Shown here piece by piece: positions 25,786 through 35,187 of a DNA stretch of 64,000 nucleotides (positions are counted from its first letter, which is position 1; the number at the start of each line of letters is the position of its first letter). Both the position numbers and the translations under genes were made by a program. Origin of the DNA: AV40 sp038230255 (GTDB lineage Bacteria > Verrucomicrobiota > Verrucomicrobiia > Chthoniobacterales > UBA10450). Location: the NCBI GenBank assembly GCA_038230255.1, contig JBBRNP010000004.1, positions 186,001 through 250,000 of the forward strand, in the 5' to 3' direction. The notes under the pieces are model-generated. The model was not told the origin of the DNA. It searched no databases and saw only the letters and a list, made by a program, of their open reading frames with translations.

Positions 25786-28674
25786 GTGCATTTGCGCGGA
25801 CAAAAGATCGACATCGAGAACCGACGATCCGGCTCGGAGTTTGCACAGCGGCATATCGGCTCAAACGAAGACGAAACCGCGGAGATGTTGCGTTCGCTCG
25901 GGTTTGAAGGCCTGGGTGCTCTAATCGATGCGACCGTTCCGAAAAATATCCGGCTGGATGGAGCATTGAATTTACCGGAAGCGAAGTCGGAAAACGAAGC
26001 GCTCGCCGAATTGCGCGCGATCTCAAAGAAAAACAAGATCGCGAAATCTTTTATCGGGGCCGGCTACTCGGATTGCATCACGCCGCCGGTGATTCAGCGG
26101 AACATTCTCGAAAACCCGGGTTGGTACACGGCTTACACGCCGTACCAAGCCGAGCTCGCGCAAGGTCGCCTCGAGGCGCTCCTCAATTTTCAAACGATGG
26201 TTGTCGATCTTACCAAGCTCGATATTGCCAATGCATCGATGCTCGACGAGGCCACCGCCGCCGCCGAAGCGATGACGCTTTGTCACGCCGCTGTTCCGGA
26301 TCGAAAAACTTTTTTGGTCGCTGACGATTGCCATCCGGAGACGATCGAAGTTGTCCGAACGCGCGCGAAGCCGCTCGGAATTGAAGTTAAGGTCGATAAT
26401 CACGCGCGGTTCAAATTCGACGGTTCGGTCTTCGGGGCGTTACTTCAATACCCGGCGACTGATGGGGCGATCTACGATTACACCGAATTCGCTAAACAAG
26501 CGCACGCCGCCGGTGCACTCGTTGTTGTCGCTGCAGACATTCTCGCGCTGACGTTGCTAAAACCGCCGGGCGAATTCGGCGCAGACGTTGCCGTCGGCAA
26601 CACCCAGCGCTTCGGAGTTCCGCTCGGTTTCGGTGGACCGCACGCGGCTTACTTTGCAACGCGCGATCAATACAAACGCCACATGCCCGGCCGTCTCGTT
26701 GGTGTTTCGCACGACGCCGAAGGCCGGCCGGCGTATCGACTGGCGCTGCAAACGCGCGAGCAACATATCCGCCGCGACAAAGCGACCAGTAATATTTGCA
26801 CGGCACAAGTTCTTCTCGCAGTCATCGCGTCGATGTACGTGGTCTATCACGGTCCACGCGGTTTGCGCGCAATCGCCGAGCGCGTTCATCGCCGGACCAG
26901 TCAGCTGGCTGATGGTCTTCGCGCGCTCGGATTGAAAATTACGTATGAGAATTTTTTCGACACGATCCGGGTAGAAATCGAATCGAGCGGCATAGTGATC
27001 GAGCACGCCGAAAAAGCCGGCTGCAATCTGCGCGCGCTCGGTCCTCGCGCGGTCGGCGTTTCGCTCGACGAAACAACCACGAGCCTCGACATCGAGCTGT
27101 TGATGTCGATCTTTCGCGGCACGCCTGCCCGCGATTTAGCTGATGATGACGTTGGCGATTCGGCTCTTCGCATTCCGCAATTTGCCACCCGCAATTCGCA
27201 ATTTCTTACTCATTCGATCTTCAACACCCACGACACCGAGACCGAGATGCTGCGTTACTTGAAAAAACTCGAATCGCGCGACTTGTCGCTCTGCCATTCG
27301 ATGATTCCGCTCGGGTCGTGCACCATGAAACTGAACGCGACCGCGGAAATGTTTCCGATTTCGTGGCCGGAATTTTCCAAACTGCATCCGTTTGCGCCGG
27401 GTGACCAAACGACCGGCTATATCGAGATGTGTAAGCAATTGGAAGAATGGCTGGCGGAAATTACCGGATTCACTGCGGTCTCGTTGCAACCGAATGCCGG
27501 TTCACAAGGCGAATACGCAGGCCTGCTCGCGATTCGCGAATATCACGCGTCGCGGAGCGAAGCGCATCGCAACGTTTGTCTGATCCCAACTTCCGCGCAC
27601 GGAACAAATCCAGCAAGCGCCGTCATGGCCGGACTTAAAGTCGTTGCGGTCGCGACGCTGAAAGATGGCGATATCGACCTGGCCGATCTCCGCGCCAAAG
27701 CCGACGCGCACGCGGGCGACCTCGCGGCGCTGATGGTGACCTATCCGAGCACACACGGCGTGTTCGAGCCGACCATCCGCGAAATTTGCGAAATCGTGCA
27801 CAAGCACGGCGGCCAGGTTTACATGGACGGCGCGAATATGAACGCGCAGTGCGGTCTTTGTCGCCCCGGCGATTACGGCGCCGATGTTTGCCATTTGAAT
27901 TTGCACAAAACGTTTTGCATTCCGCACGGCGGCGGCGGTCCCGGCGTCGGACCGATCGGCGTGGCTAAGCATCTGGTTCCATTCTTGCCGGCAATGGCGT
28001 CGTTGAATCCAGACGTCGATCTTAACAAGCGAGTGGGCCCAGTGGCGCAAGCCCCTTACGGCAGCGCGAGTATTCTAACGATCTCGTGGATGTACATCCG
28101 CATGATGGGCCCGGACGGTTTGAAACGCGCGAGTGAGATCGCGATTTTGAATGCGAATTACATAGCGAAACGGCTCGATCCGCATTTTCCGGTTTTGTTC
28201 AAAGGCAAACGCAGACTGGTGGCGCACGAGTGTATTGTCGATCTTCGCCAATGGAAAAACGCGGGCATTGAAGTCGAAGACGTCGCGAAACGTTTGATGG
28301 ATTACGGATTTCACGCGCCGACCGTTTCCTGGCCGGTCGCCGGCACGATGATGATCGAGCCGACCGAGAGCGAATCGAAAGACGAGCTCGATCGTTTTTG
28401 CGACGCGCTGATTTCGATTCGCAAGGAGATCGATGCGGTCGCAAATGGTAAGGCCGATCGGCAAAACAATTTGCTCAAAAACGCGCCGCACACCACGCGA
28501 CAAATCGCTTCCGAAAAATGGGACCACCCCTACTCGCGCGAGCAAGCGGCGTTTCCCGCGCCGTGGACGCGCGAACACAAATTCTGGCCGTCGGTCGCCA
28601 GGATCGACAACGTTTACGGCGATCGGAATTTATTCTGCTCCTGCCCGCCGATCGAAGAATTTGCCGAATCTTAA
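25786..28674 (+). CDS. gcvP: Glycine dehydrogenase (decarboxylating), P-protein
   Basis: The 962-residue fused P-protein of the glycine cleavage system, which decarboxylates glycine and loads the aminomethyl group onto lipoyl-H-protein. The N-terminal part has FAQRHIGSNEDETAEMLRSL and the catalytic-domain segment SFIGAGYSDCITPPVIQRNI. The PLP lysine is in the second half, LNLHKTFCIPHGGGGPGVG. The start is GTG at 25786. Between residues about 460 and 477 the sequence reads ALRIPQFATRNSQFLTHSIF, a Q/N/T-rich stretch not seen in typical P-proteins and encoded by an imperfect repeat of CGCAATT; it looks like a small in-frame insertion between the two halves of the protein. The gene is alone here; gcvT and gcvH are not in the window. 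Its end overlaps the convergent oxidoreductase by 4 bp. Confidence 0.96.
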   Translation: MHLRGQKIDIENRRSGSEFAQRHIGSNEDETAEMLRSLGFEGLGALIDATVPKNIRLDGALNLPEAKSENEALAELRAISKKNKIAKSFIGAGYSDCITPPVIQRNILENPGWYTAYTPYQAELAQGRLEALLNFQTMVVDLTKLDIANASMLDEATAAAEAMTLCHAAVPDRKTFLVADDCHPETIEVVRTRAKPLGIEVKVDNHARFKFDGSVFGALLQYPATDGAIYDYTEFAKQAHAAGALVVVAADILALTLLKPPGEFGADVAVGNTQRFGVPLGFGGPHAAYFATRDQYKRHMPGRLVGVSHDAEGRPAYRLALQTREQHIRRDKATSNICTAQVLLAVIASMYVVYHGPRGLRAIAERVHRRTSQLADGLRALGLKITYENFFDTIRVEIESSGIVIEHAEKAGCNLRALGPRAVGVSLDETTTSLDIELLMSIFRGTPARDLADDDVGDSALRIPQFATRNSQFLTHSIFNTHDTETEMLRYLKKLESRDLSLCHSMIPLGSCTMKLNATAEMFPISWPEFSKLHPFAPGDQTTGYIEMCKQLEEWLAEITGFTAVSLQPNAGSQGEYAGLLAIREYHASRSEAHRNVCLIPTSAHGTNPASAVMAGLKVVAVATLKDGDIDLADLRAKADAHAGDLAALMVTYPSTHGVFEPTIREICEIVHKHGGQVYMDGANMNAQCGLCRPGDYGADVCHLNLHKTFCIPHGGGGPGVGPIGVAKHLVPFLPAMASLNPDVDLNKRVGPVAQAPYGSASILTISWMYIRMMGPDGLKRASEIAILNANYIAKRLDPHFPVLFKGKRRLVAHECIVDLRQWKNAGIEVEDVAKRLMDYGFHAPTVSWPVAGTMMIEPTESESKDELDRFCDALISIRKEIDAVANGKADRQNNLLKNAPHTTRQIASEKWDHPYSREQAAFPAPWTREHKFWPSVARIDNVYGDRNLFCSCPPIEEFAES

Positions 28675-30194
28675 GTTTCGGAGGCGAGCTCGGGTTCGCG
28701 ATCGACTCGAGTCGGGACAAGGCGCAACCCAGAACCGTTCTTTTCGTCCGAAACTTCGTCCCCTTGTTCGTGGTATTCGGCGTCGGCGTTGACCTGCCAG
28801 AGATCGTAAAGCTTCGCGTCGGCCAGAATGTTTTCGACACACAACATCGCCGTCATCATGGCGTGATCCTGATTGTTGTATTTGTGCATCCCGTTGCGGC
28901 CGACGAGGTGCAAATTCGGATAACGGGTGTCCAGTTCCTGACGAACCGTGGCAACGTGGCGCGCGTAGTCGTCGTCGTAAACGGGGTAGGCTTTCTTCTG
29001 GCGAACAACGGTCCCATCGACAACGTCGCCTTCTTGCGACAGACCGATTTGGATCAGCTCGCGCTTCGCCAACTCGATCAACTCTTCGTCTTTGGATTCC
29101 CAAAGGCCGTCGCCTTCGAAGCAAAAATATTCCAATCCGTAACAGGCCTTGTCCGGATCGGGAACCATCTCGGGCGACCAGGACTTGAAATTTTGGACGC
29201 GTCCAACCTTGACGCGCGGATCGTGAATGTAGATCCAATTGTCCGAAAACTTGTTTCGCTCTTTCAAAATGAGCATGACGGTCAGGAAATCGCGGTATTT
29301 CAGACTTTCCGCCGCGCGGCGGGCGCGATCGGAAACTTCCGGACGAATTCCGTAAACCAGTTCGCGCATTGGCGCGGATGAAATTACGTGTTCAGCTTCA
29401 ATCGAGTGCTGGTTCCCATCGCGATCTTTGAATTGGACCGTCCATATCGATCTTGTTTCGTCGTAAGCGCAGCCGTTCACTCGCGCGGCCATTTCGATTT
29501 TGCCGCCCATCGCTTTCACTTTTTCGGCGCACGCTTCCCACATCATTCCCGGGCCTTTGCGCGGATACCGAAATGAGTTGATCAAAGTTTTGATGACGTT
29601 GGAGCGGTCGCCGTTCGAGGATCGCTGCGGCAAGAGCGCGTTCTTGATCGCGCTGCCGAGCGAGAGACCGCGGATGCGCTGCGCGGCCCAGTCCGCCGAA
29701 ATTTCTTTGCAGCTCATTCCCCAAACTTTTTCGGTGTAGCTCTTGAAGAAAATATTGAAGAGGCGTTTGCCGAATTGGTTGCTGACCCACTCCTCGAAGT
29801 TTCGGGGATGGCGCACCGGAAATACGCGCGCCTTGAGCCATGACAAAACGCAGATTGTCGATCTTACGATGCCCAGTTTGATCAGCGCTTCGAACGGTTT
29901 GAGCGGATAGGTGAAAAATTTGCCGTCGTAATAAATCTTGGACGAGCGCGGGCGCTGCAGCATGTCGTTAGGCAAAATCTCCGTCCAGAGATCTTCGACT
30001 GCTTTCGATTTGGAGAAAAAGCGATGGCCTCCGATGTCGAAATGGAAACCTTTATACTTTGCCGTGCGCGAAATTCCTCCGACGTAAACCGGGTCCGCTT
30101 CAAGCACGGTCACGTCGACCTTGTTTTTCGAAAGCAGATACGCGGCGGTCAATCCCGCCGGGCCTGCTCCGATAATTGCGACAGTTGATTTCAT
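28671..30194 (-). CDS. FAD-dependent amine-oxidase/UDP-galactopyranose-mutase-like oxidoreductase
   Basis: A 507-residue flavoprotein. The N-terminal dinucleotide-binding motif is VAIIGAGPAGLTAAYLLSK, followed by the FAD-contacting YVGGISRTAKYKGFHFDIGG. The C-terminal FAD motif is LHLVGRNGMHKYNNQDHAMM. The family (protoporphyrinogen-oxidase-like, with UDP-galactopyranose mutase relatives) often acts in glycan synthesis, and the mid-region KSYTEKVWGMSCKEISADWA matches its substrate-domain pattern. It is followed 6 bp later in the operon order by a mannosyltransferase-like membrane protein, so a role in cell-envelope glycan modification is plausible. The substrate is unknown. Confidence 0.85.
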   Translation of the reverse strand: MKSTVAIIGAGPAGLTAAYLLSKNKVDVTVLEADPVYVGGISRTAKYKGFHFDIGGHRFFSKSKAVEDLWTEILPNDMLQRPRSSKIYYDGKFFTYPLKPFEALIKLGIVRSTICVLSWLKARVFPVRHPRNFEEWVSNQFGKRLFNIFFKSYTEKVWGMSCKEISADWAAQRIRGLSLGSAIKNALLPQRSSNGDRSNVIKTLINSFRYPRKGPGMMWEACAEKVKAMGGKIEMAARVNGCAYDETRSIWTVQFKDRDGNQHSIEAEHVISSAPMRELVYGIRPEVSDRARRAAESLKYRDFLTVMLILKERNKFSDNWIYIHDPRVKVGRVQNFKSWSPEMVPDPDKACYGLEYFCFEGDGLWESKDEELIELAKRELIQIGLSQEGDVVDGTVVRQKKAYPVYDDDYARHVATVRQELDTRYPNLHLVGRNGMHKYNNQDHAMMTAMLCVENILADAKLYDLWQVNADAEYHEQGDEVSDEKNGSGLRLVPTRVDREPELASET

Positions 30195-30200
30195 TCTTAG

Positions 30201-31520
30201 TTAAGCCACCCAGTTCCCGCGGGTAAAATTCCAAACATACCAACCCTGCACGCTCAGCCCGAGGGCGCTGATTAGCACCGCGGCAGCCATCCCGAAGACG
30301 CGCAACAGCGGCGGCGGGACGCGAAATTGACGCAAAAAATGCAAAAAAGCGAGCACGATCAGCGTGTGCACACAGAATTCGTAGCGGAGCATGCTCTCCA
30401 TTTCGAGGGAGGCGACGCCGCTGACCGAGATATAATAGATGACCAAAGCGCAAAAATAGATGCCGATGCGAGTGGTCCATTCGGTGGAGCGGCGGATTGC
30501 GGGGACTAATTCGACAATGGCGAGGGCGATCAAGAATAACGCGCCGAACGTCATCGACATTTGGCTCATTTGCGTCGGATCGTTCAGCTGCGGCAGAAGC
30601 CAACGATAATTCGACGGACGGAATACGGCCAAATAATCCGGCTCAATGTTCCAGCCGGCCGATTGGGTGAGCATGTACATATCCCAGCGGCCCCAGCGCC
30701 ATTGGCAATAAAGAAAAAAGAAGATCGCGCCGAAGATGGCCGAGATCGTCAAAGCGACCGCGCTTCCATAATTGCGGAACCAACTGCGTGGATCGCGTAG
30801 TGCGCTCCATCCTTTCTTAAAAACATCGCGCACGACTGGAAATGCGGCGCAGGGAACACCGACGATCCGCGTTGCCGACATGGCGATCCCGTGAAGCGCT
30901 GCCAAAACTTTCGCGGCACGGCCTTCGGAGCCGCTCCAATAAATAAAACCGATGAGCGCCATCAAAAAGAGCGATTCGGAATAACCCGCGATCAGGAAAA
31001 ATGCGGCCGGATGAGCCGCGATCGCTAGGGCCCCGAAGAAACGCAGCGTTGCAGAGAGTTTCCAACGCTCGCAGAAAAGAAAAAAGTAAGTCCAAAACCC
31101 CCAGGCAGCGAGCTGCGCGGTGATGAGGAGCGCGGTCTCAGTATCGACACGAAAAATGGAACGGCACAAAGCGGCCAGCGCCGGATAAGCAGGAAAAAAG
31201 GCGACGTTGGAAACTTCCATCACCTTGTGATTGATGGGCGGAACGATCGTCTGATAGCCGCGGTCGATAATGTTGGCGAACCAGTAACCGTCGTGCTGGA
31301 CCAAACTTGTGTAGCGATAGGAAAGCGGGCCTTCAGGCGCCAACAGAAAGACAGCCACGACCAACTGGACGAGAGTCAACAAAAGCCCCATTGACCAGGG
31401 CCGAAGTAGGGAAAATGTGCGGGTCACAACATCAGAACCTGGGAGGGCCGAGGAAAAACCAAAGGTTCCGGGATTGCAAGAACTAGTCGCCTCTCCAGCA
31501 AGGGCGTTCTGAGGTAGCAT
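30201..31520 (-). CDS. PIG-V-like polyprenol-linked mannosyltransferase (GT-C)
   Basis: A 439-residue polytopic protein of the PIG-V family. The first periplasmic loop reads SLVQHDGYWFANIIDRGYQ, carrying the HDxxW/Y pattern with the Asp expected to be catalytic, and the next loop has VAFFPAYPALAAL. About ten helices follow, with a YSESLF motif (FLIAGYSESLFLMALIGF). These enzymes use dolichyl/polyprenyl-phosphate mannose. The first 30 residues lack membrane character; a GTG at 31427 (VTRTFSLLRP) could be the true start. It probably lies upstream of and is co-transcribed with the flavoprotein. Confidence 0.8.
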   Translation of the reverse strand: MLPQNALAGEATSSCNPGTFGFSSALPGSDVVTRTFSLLRPWSMGLLLTLVQLVVAVFLLAPEGPLSYRYTSLVQHDGYWFANIIDRGYQTIVPPINHKVMEVSNVAFFPAYPALAALCRSIFRVDTETALLITAQLAAWGFWTYFFLFCERWKLSATLRFFGALAIAAHPAAFFLIAGYSESLFLMALIGFIYWSGSEGRAAKVLAALHGIAMSATRIVGVPCAAFPVVRDVFKKGWSALRDPRSWFRNYGSAVALTISAIFGAIFFFLYCQWRWGRWDMYMLTQSAGWNIEPDYLAVFRPSNYRWLLPQLNDPTQMSQMSMTFGALFLIALAIVELVPAIRRSTEWTTRIGIYFCALVIYYISVSGVASLEMESMLRYEFCVHTLIVLAFLHFLRQFRVPPPLLRVFGMAAAVLISALGLSVQGWYVWNFTRGNWVA

Positions 31521-31579
31521 AGGTTAGAGTGATTTGAGCAGACATTTGACGATGGTGTCCGACATTTATTCGCGCGGCG

Positions 31580-31642
31580 CTGTAGTGGCAGGCGTGTCGC
31601 CTGCATGTTCATAAAATGCAGCCGGCACGGCTGCCTCTACAG
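31580..31642. repeat. REP-like inverted repeat between glgA and mannosyltransferase
   Basis: A 63-bp imperfect palindrome begins CTGTAG and ends CTACAG. The arms GGCAGGCGTGTCGCCTGCAT and ATGCAGCCGGCACGGCTGCC pair with about four mismatches in 27, around the loop GTTCATAAA. A GTCGATCTT word (as its complement) sits just after it at 31644. Such elements are typical REP/BIME-like repeats and could also stabilise transcript ends. Confidence 0.6.
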
Positions 31643-31655
31643 AAAGATCGACATC

Positions 31656-33107
31656 CTACGCTGCCGCCTCTTCCGGGGTCGCAGCAAGTTCGCGGTAAAG
31701 CTGCTCGTAACGCTGCGCGGCTATCGCCCAGGAGAAATTTCGCGCCATTGCGCGTTCCATCAATCTTCCCCATAGGTCGCGATCGCGAAAAATTTCGCGC
31801 GCACGCTTGATCGCGTCCCAAAAGGCTTCGGTCGAATATTCGTAACAAAGAAAGCCGTAACCGCCGTCGGTAGTTGAATCATAATTCTCGATGATTTCGT
31901 GGATTCCGCCGGTGGCGCGAGCGACCGGAAGCGCGCCGTATTTCAAACTGTACATCGCGCTCATGCCCGCCGGCTCGAAGCGAGATGGGATTAAACTGAT
32001 GTCCATCCCCGCTTCGATCACGTGCGCGCTTTTTTCGTCGTATGTTTTTCGGTAGGCAAATTTTGTTGGAAATCTTCGCATGGCCACCGCGAGCGCGGTT
32101 TCATAGGTTGGATCTCCCTCGCCCAAAATAATCAGCCGCACGTCGTCGGTCAGGAGTCGATCGAGCAACGGCACAAGGATATCGAAACCTTTCTCGCCGA
32201 CGACGCGCGTGACCATTCCAAACACCGGCCCCCGCGGCTCCGGATCCAGTCGCAAACCATTCAAAAGCGCGTCGCGGCAAAGCTGTTTTCCCCACAGCTC
32301 GTCAGGCGTGTAATTAGCCGGAAGCAGTTTATCGGTTTCCGGGTTCCACCGGGTGTAATCGGCGCCATGCAGAATGGCGCTCAGTTTGTGCGCATTTTCA
32401 CGCAGCACCACGTCGAGGCCGCAACCAAACTCCGGCGTTTGAATTTCGCGCCGATGTCGCTCGCTCACGGTCGTGACCTTGTCGGCAAAAAGGAGCCCGC
32501 CTTTGAGGAAATTGAGTTTCCCAAAAAATTCTACACCACGTAGGGTGAAGAAGCGTTCGTGCAAGTTGGTCAGGCGAAAATCGAGCCCCCAAAAGCTCCC
32601 CTGCTCGGCGATGTGATGAATCGTCTGCACGGTGGCGAACGGCAAATGATGGGCGCGCACATAAACTGGCACGAGCGCGGCCGGCCAATCGTGCACGTGT
32701 AAAATTTGCGGCGTCGGCGTCAGGCGGCGCGCCAATTCCACCGCTGCTTTGCTGAAAAAAACATATCGGGCGGCATTATCTTCGTAAGCGGTGCCGTGTT
32801 CACCATATATTCCGTCGCGATCGAAGAATTCGTCGCACCGGACGAAAAATAATTGGACGCCGCTGGGGCTGTGGCCTTGCAAATATTCGGCGATGTAAGT
32901 CTTGTCGCCTACCCGAACATCGACAGTGACCCCGGTGTCCTCTTCCTTGAACGCGGGATTGTCACGAATCTCCCGATAGTAGGGCAACGCCACCGCCACC
33001 TCATGGCCGCGCGAGCGCAATTCGTGCGGCAACGCATCCATCACGTCGATGAGCGCGCCGGCCCGCAGCAACGGCGGCCCTTCGGCGCTGATCATAAAAA
33101 TTCTCAT
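31656..33107 (-). CDS. glgA: Glycogen/starch synthase-like GT5 enzyme with altered donor motif
   Basis: From ATG 33107 (MRIFMISAEGPPLLRAGALI) the protein has 483 residues, the usual GlgA length. The frame extends to 33242 but that would overlap the upstream gene's coding end. Conserved GT5 blocks: PQILHVHDWPAALVPVYVR, ATVQTIHHIAEQG, GLDVVLRENAHKLSAILHG, FGMVTRVVGEKGFDILVPL and IPSRFEPAGMSAMYSLKYG. The family adds glucose from ADP- or UDP-glucose to glycogen. The usual N-terminal KTGGL motif is here RAGAL: Lys and one Gly are replaced. That Lys contacts the nucleotide sugar in E. coli GlgA, so donor binding may differ. No glgB, C or P genes are nearby. Another possible start is ATG at 33140. 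Confidence 0.86.
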   Translation of the reverse strand: MRIFMISAEGPPLLRAGALIDVMDALPHELRSRGHEVAVALPYYREIRDNPAFKEEDTGVTVDVRVGDKTYIAEYLQGHSPSGVQLFFVRCDEFFDRDGIYGEHGTAYEDNAARYVFFSKAAVELARRLTPTPQILHVHDWPAALVPVYVRAHHLPFATVQTIHHIAEQGSFWGLDFRLTNLHERFFTLRGVEFFGKLNFLKGGLLFADKVTTVSERHRREIQTPEFGCGLDVVLRENAHKLSAILHGADYTRWNPETDKLLPANYTPDELWGKQLCRDALLNGLRLDPEPRGPVFGMVTRVVGEKGFDILVPLLDRLLTDDVRLIILGEGDPTYETALAVAMRRFPTKFAYRKTYDEKSAHVIEAGMDISLIPSRFEPAGMSAMYSLKYGALPVARATGGIHEIIENYDSTTDGGYGFLCYEYSTEAFWDAIKRAREIFRDRDLWGRLMERAMARNFSWAIAAQRYEQLYRELAATPEEAAA

Positions 33108-33186
33108 CGGCTCTTCGATGTTCGCCACTCGATCTTCCATGTCAAAGCAATCACGGAACCCAAACCTTTTTGCCAGATTTGCGCGA

Positions 33187-34548
33187 TCAGAGGCGTTTCG
33201 GCGTCTCACGCTCAGACGTGAGGCACCGAGGCTCATTTGCATATTCGCGTTTGACCCAGTCGAGCGCTTGTTGTCGATCTTTCAGCTCACCTTCCAACTG
33301 CCGCGTCTCGACTGCTTCAAGGATTTCCCCAAACTTCGGACCTGGTTTCATTCCTAATGCAATCAAATCGTCGCCGCGAATAAGGGGCGGCGGAATGATC
33401 GGTTCGTTGGCGAACTCTTCGCGTTTCCGCAAAAGGAATTCGTAGTTGTCCATCATCCCGTGGCTACTCGCGCAATCGACCCGATGCAGTTCGAGCTCTT
33501 CTGTAAAAGTCGGGCGCGCCATGAATCGCTTTAGTTTTGCCACGCGCATGTTCGGCACATCCTTGAAGACCATGTGTTGGCGCACCATTTCGACCACGGC
33601 GTCGATTTCAGCGCGCGAAAATCGCAACCGCTCCATGAGCGACTCGGTCATTGCCGCGCCAATTCGGTCGTGTTCGTTGAAACGAATTCTGCCGGTTTCA
33701 TCGACGGTGGACGTGACCGGTTTCCCCACGTCGTGGAATAAAACCGACAGGATCAACGGCGCGGAAACTTCTTCCGGGAGCCGCTCAAGCATTAACCTCG
33801 TGTGTTTGAAGACGTCCCCTTCGGGATGAAATTGCTCCGGCTGCAAACAACCTTTCATCGCATCGAGCTCCGGCAAGATCGTGCGCAGCAGTCCGCTCTG
33901 ATCGAGCAAGTCCCAACCGCGCACGCGATTGGGCGACCGAAAAATCCTTAGTAGCTCTTCGCGAATCCGCTCGGCACTGATCTCATTGATCGACGCCGCG
34001 CTCGCGAGCAGCGCGTCCCAGGTGGGATGGTCGATCTTGTAATCGAGCACGGTGGCAAAGCGGACCGCGCGCAACATTCGCAGCCGGTCTTCGGCAAAGC
34101 GCGTAGCGGGAGCGCCGATGGCCCGAATAAGTTTTGTGTCTAAATCGGCGCGTCCTCCGACGAAATCGATCACCTCGTTCTTCTCGGGATCGAAGAACAT
34201 GCCGTTGATCGTGAAATCGCGGCGCTTCGCATCCTCTTCCGGCGACGAAAATCGGACATCCGCCGGATGACGGTGATCGAGATACGCGCCGTCCGATCGA
34301 AACGTCGCAACCTCGAAATTGAATTCGTTCTCGACCACGACAACGACGCCGAAGTGCGCGCCGACCGCGTAAGTGTGCGGAAAAATCTTTTGAACAATGT
34401 CCGGTGTCGCATCCGTCGCGATGTCGAAATCCTTCGCCGGCAGACCGCGGACCATATCGCGCACGCAACCGCCCGCGAAATAAGCGATGTAGCCGCGGGT
34501 GCGCAGACGCTGTGCGACTTCGCGCGCTGTTTTTTCCATCGGCGACAT
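33187..34548 (-). CDS. CCA tRNA nucleotidyltransferase / poly(A) polymerase family
   Basis: A 453-residue class II nucleotidyltransferase. The core has YFAGGCVRDMVRG (GG motif), LPAKDFDIATDATPD (catalytic DxD) and DAKRRDFTINGMFFDP; the neck region has RFAEDRLRMLRAVRFA; an HD domain follows with SVLFHDVGKPVTSTVDETGR. It either adds/repairs tRNA 3'-CCA ends or polyadenylates RNA; sequence alone does not decide. The C-terminus (RCLTSERETPKRL) is encoded by an inverted repeat (CTCACG ... CGTGAG, about 33204-33222), as if a repeat had supplied the last residues and the stop. The glgA start lies 80 bp beyond, on the same strand. Confidence 0.9.
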   Translation of the reverse strand: MSPMEKTAREVAQRLRTRGYIAYFAGGCVRDMVRGLPAKDFDIATDATPDIVQKIFPHTYAVGAHFGVVVVVENEFNFEVATFRSDGAYLDHRHPADVRFSSPEEDAKRRDFTINGMFFDPEKNEVIDFVGGRADLDTKLIRAIGAPATRFAEDRLRMLRAVRFATVLDYKIDHPTWDALLASAASINEISAERIREELLRIFRSPNRVRGWDLLDQSGLLRTILPELDAMKGCLQPEQFHPEGDVFKHTRLMLERLPEEVSAPLILSVLFHDVGKPVTSTVDETGRIRFNEHDRIGAAMTESLMERLRFSRAEIDAVVEMVRQHMVFKDVPNMRVAKLKRFMARPTFTEELELHRVDCASSHGMMDNYEFLLRKREEFANEPIIPPPLIRGDDLIALGMKPGPKFGEILEAVETRQLEGELKDRQQALDWVKREYANEPRCLTSERETPKRL

Positions 34549-34560
34549 AAGGGGATTGTA

Positions 34561-34615
34561 GCCGCCCCGCTTTGTCGGGGCGAATGAGAATCACGGCGAC
34601 GGAGCGGCGTGATTA
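34561..34615. repeat. Pair of stem-loops between CCA-adding enzyme and lspA
   Basis: Two adjacent hairpins. CGCCCCG (34563-34569) pairs with CGGGGCG (34576-34582), and AATCACGGCG pairs with CGGCGTGATT (about 34589-34614) with one mismatch. They fill most of the 104-bp gap and may serve as a transcript end or REP-type element. Confidence 0.5.
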
Positions 34616-34652
34616 CACGAGTGAGCGGGCGATTGAGGTCAATCGCCACTAC

Positions 34653-35168
34653 CTACGCAGGCGTCGACGCCTTCTTCTCCTGTCGAAAAGAATGGACGAT
34701 AAAGAAAATGACGGCGATGCAGATGCAAGAATCGGCCACGTTGAACGCCGGCCACGGATGCGCGAAGGGCAGATGCAGATCGAAGAGCAAAAAATCGATC
34801 ACGTGCCCGTAAAGCATCCTGTCGGTGAGATTCCCGAGCACGCCCGCAACCAAGAGCGCGAGTGACAGATCTCGCCAGAAATTCCGTGTCCACCAAAGCG
34901 ATTTCGGACGATCGGACGCGCCACTCTCGTGCCGCCCGAGGAGAAGTATGAGCGCGAACAATAGTGCCACAAAAGAAATGGCGATGAAAAACGTGTTGTT
35001 GTTCTTGAACGAACCGAACGCGGCACCGGTGTTGGTAATGTTGACCAGGTGGAAAAAGTCGGGGACGACCACGCGCGGCTGGTCCGGATCGATCGAGTGC
35101 AGCACCCAGTATTTTGTGATCCGGTCGAGCAAATAGAGCGGTAAGGAAATGAAGAAGATGTATTTCAT
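34653..35168 (-). CDS. lspA: Signal peptidase II (prolipoprotein signal peptidase)
   Basis: A 171-residue aspartic membrane protease that cleaves lipoprotein signal peptides. Four membrane helices are visible. The active-site regions are LVNITNTGAAFGSF, GNLTDRMLYGHVIDF (first catalytic Asp) and WPAFNVADSCICIAV (second catalytic Asp). It lies 130 bp downstream of ileS, the gene order seen in many bacteria (ileS-lspA), here interrupted by an inverted-repeat element. Confidence 0.96.
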   Translation of the reverse strand: MKYIFFISLPLYLLDRITKYWVLHSIDPDQPRVVVPDFFHLVNITNTGAAFGSFKNNNTFFIAISFVALLFALILLLGRHESGASDRPKSLWWTRNFWRDLSLALLVAGVLGNLTDRMLYGHVIDFLLFDLHLPFAHPWPAFNVADSCICIAVIFFIVHSFRQEKKASTPA

Positions 35169-35187
35169 ACCTGAGTTGCGTCTGACG

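Noticed and set aside
28518..29381. Plus-strand frame of 287 codons
   Set aside because: Antisense to the FAD oxidoreductase, whose motifs are clear; a shadow of high-GC codon use.
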